This document shows, piece after piece, positions 5,688 to 6,791 of a stretch of 6,791 bases of DNA (the first letter of the stretch is position 1; each line of letters begins with the position of its first letter). Position numbers and translations under genes: made by a program. The stretch covers positions 149,971 through 156,761 of the forward strand of contig DGWK01000032.1 of NCBI GenBank assembly GCA_002395235.1, in the 5' to 3' direction. This stretch comes from Lachnospiraceae bacterium UBA4260. Its GTDB lineage: Bacteria > Bacillota > Clostridia > Lachnospirales > Lachnospiraceae. The notes below the pieces were generated by a model, which searched no databases, was not told the DNA's origin, and worked only from the letters and a program-made list of their open reading frames with translations.

Positions 5688-6600
5688 ATATCTTCTTATT
5701 CAGTGTATTGAGGACATGCTTCTTGTCGGCGCTCCACAGGGGTGCGATGAGAAGCTTTTTTGGCCCGTCTCCCGTGATCCGGTGGACAACCGTCTCAGGC
5801 GGAAGAAGCTTTAGGCAGTCAACGATCAGGTCGCAGTAGGAATCAAGTGTGGGCAGCGGGAAGGGCTCAGCCTCATATTCGCGGGCGAGCTGCGTCCCTT
5901 TTAATATGTGCAGGAGCTGGAGCTTGATGCCGTCAAGGGGCAGGTTCAAGTGCGAGAGATAACGGACGGTTTCCAGCATGTCTTCGCGCGTCTCGCCGGG
6001 AAGGCCCAGGATGACATGGACGATGACTTCGAGGCCGGTGGTTGAGGCGCCAAACGGCTCCTTGAGCCTGCGGTAAGCATCTTCAAATACCGGCAGTTCA
6101 TACCCTCGATGAACACAGCGCGCCGTTTTTTCGTGAATCGTCTGCAGGCCCAGTTCCACCCAGACGGGCTTGCCGGAGGAAATCTGAAGACCCCGGAGCA
6201 TCTGCACCATTTCATCGGGCAGGCAGTCCGGGCGTGTACCGATGTCCAGGGCGGCGATTTGCGGATGGGAAAGCGCCTCCGCGTAGAGAGCGCGGAGACG
6301 GTCGACATTTCCGTAGGTGTTGGTATAGGACTGGAAATAGGCGATATAGCGGCGGTCCTGCGCGGCGATGGAAGCCGGGATCTTGGAATCCACTCGCTTT
6401 CGGGCTTCTTTGATCTGCTCGCTTATGGGCAAAAGCGGCGCGGCGAAATCGCCGGAGCCGCCTTCCGAGCAGAAGGTGCATCCGCCGGTTCCTATGGTCC
6501 CGTCGCGATTCGGGCAGGTGCAGCCGCTCTGCAGGGACAGGCGGTAGACTTTGGTGCCGAAGCGGGAGCGCATGGCTTCGTTAAAGGAGAGGTAGTGCAT
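5674..6600 (-). CDS. TIGR01212-type radical SAM protein (YhcC/YtqA-like)
   Basis: A 308-residue soluble enzyme of the YhcC/YtqA family of radical SAM proteins. The iron-sulfur cluster ligands fit the family spacing Cys29-x11-Cys41-x2-Cys44, within CPNRDGTIGTGGCTFC, followed by SEGGSGDF. An extra Cys27 is also present. Further family blocks are YFQSYTNTY, ELGLQT and GLPGETREDM. From memory, B. subtilis YtqA has been linked to modification of the wobble uridine in tRNA; that is family knowledge and not shown here, and the usual partner methyltransferase gene (ytqB type) is not in the window. The ATG at 6600 is fixed by an in-frame TAA two codons upstream and by the family-like N-terminus. It has no good Shine-Dalgarno. 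Its end overlaps the ABC exporter start, so the two are co-transcribed. Coupling of such different products is probably only positional. Confidence 0.92.
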   Translation of the reverse strand: MHYLSFNEAMRSRFGTKVYRLSLQSGCTCPNRDGTIGTGGCTFCSEGGSGDFAAPLLPISEQIKEARKRVDSKIPASIAAQDRRYIAYFQSYTNTYGNVDRLRALYAEALSHPQIAALDIGTRPDCLPDEMVQMLRGLQISSGKPVWVELGLQTIHEKTARCVHRGYELPVFEDAYRRLKEPFGASTTGLEVIVHVILGLPGETREDMLETVRYLSHLNLPLDGIKLQLLHILKGTQLAREYEAEPFPLPTLDSYCDLIVDCLKLLPPETVVHRITGDGPKKLLIAPLWSADKKHVLNTLNKKIYEQN

Positions 6601-6639
6601 AGTTTATGGCTTTCTGGGTTGGTAATCATTAAGCAGTCC

Positions 6640-6791
6640 GGTTGGAACCTGTTGCTGTCTTGGCTTGATTGGAATCGGTTGCTGTTTTGGCCTGGTTGGA
6701 GGCGTTTGTTGCCCGGCCGGATTGAACCTGGCTGGTGTTTGGCTTGGTTGGAGTCGGTTGTTGCCCGGCCTGGTTGGAACAAGCTGGTGTT
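6640..6791. repeat. 26-27-base tandem array running off the window end
   Basis: Units are 6640-6666 and 6667-6693 (27 bases), 6694-6719, 6720-6745 and 6746-6771 (26 bases), and a truncated one at 6772-6791. Each opens with GGTTGGA or GATTGGA/GATTGAA and most end in a TTGGC or CCGGCC block. Units 3 and 5 are alike (GTTGCCCGGCC) and units 4 and 6 are alike (GCTGGTGTT), a 52-base super-period. On the minus strand all three frames are open across the array and rich in Asn, Gln, Pro and Thr. One frame ends in TAA-TGA at 6631-6626 and another in TAA at 6606-6604. It could therefore be the repetitive 3' end of an upstream gene. The mix of 26 and 27 makes a single coding frame doubtful. Confidence 0.75.

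Noticed and set aside
4518..5711. 397-codon open frame on the plus strand
   Set aside because: It is antisense to the ABC exporter, whose complete motifs leave no doubt. Its translation is Gln/Gly/Asp-rich without family features, a product of GC-rich third positions.
5810..5817. Third copy of the TTTAGGCA element end
   Set aside because: It is an isolated 8-mer inside the coding sequence of the radical SAM gene (codons for CLKLL) with no inverted partner.
6492..6782. 96-codon minus-strand open frame from the end array into the radical SAM gene
   Set aside because: It crosses into the radical SAM gene out of frame, and its first half is repeat sequence open in every frame.

Overview
The window looks like a chromosomal piece of a gut-type Clostridia bacterium (Lachnospiraceae/Oscillospiraceae-like). 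The clues are strong GGAGG-type ribosome sites, an LplB-type sugar permease, an ECF S-component-like membrane protein, a YtqA/YhcC-type radical SAM enzyme, and moderately high GC genes separated by AT-rich promoters. The assignment is inferred from protein style only.

Left part (1-1969): a divergent locus. On the minus strand, a six-span membrane protein resembling an ECF transporter S component overlaps the start of an LplB-type ABC permease that runs off the window. On the plus strand there is a cytoplasmic carbohydrate esterase family 8 pectinesterase with all catalytic motifs, followed by a strong intrinsic terminator. The shared 250-base gap holds back-to-back promoters, a 10-bp inverted repeat with one arm at each promoter, and a tandem 10-mer. 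The simplest reading is uptake of pectin-derived oligosaccharides followed by removal of methyl esters inside the cell.

Middle part (1970-3836): one plus-strand gene for a 279-residue protein with a PD-(D/E)XK nuclease-like C-terminal half. It has lower GC than the genes around it. It sits between two diverged copies of a ~206-base, quasi-palindromic, MITE-like element (2102-2308 and 3494-3698). Tandem arrays lie just outside or against these elements: a ~31-base GC-rich array, a 17-base array with a 51-base super-period, and a 42-base-period GC-rich pair.

Right part (3837-6791): a minus-strand pair in which a TIGR01212-type radical SAM gene overlaps by 14 bases the start of a full-length type I ABC exporter gene. 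Upstream of the pair, the window ends in another tandem array of 26-27-base units with all three minus-strand frames open.

The most unusual content is in the intergenic DNA: four unrelated tandem arrays and a pair of matching palindromic elements around a lone nuclease-like gene. No rRNA, tRNA, CRISPR array or recognisable transposase gene was seen.
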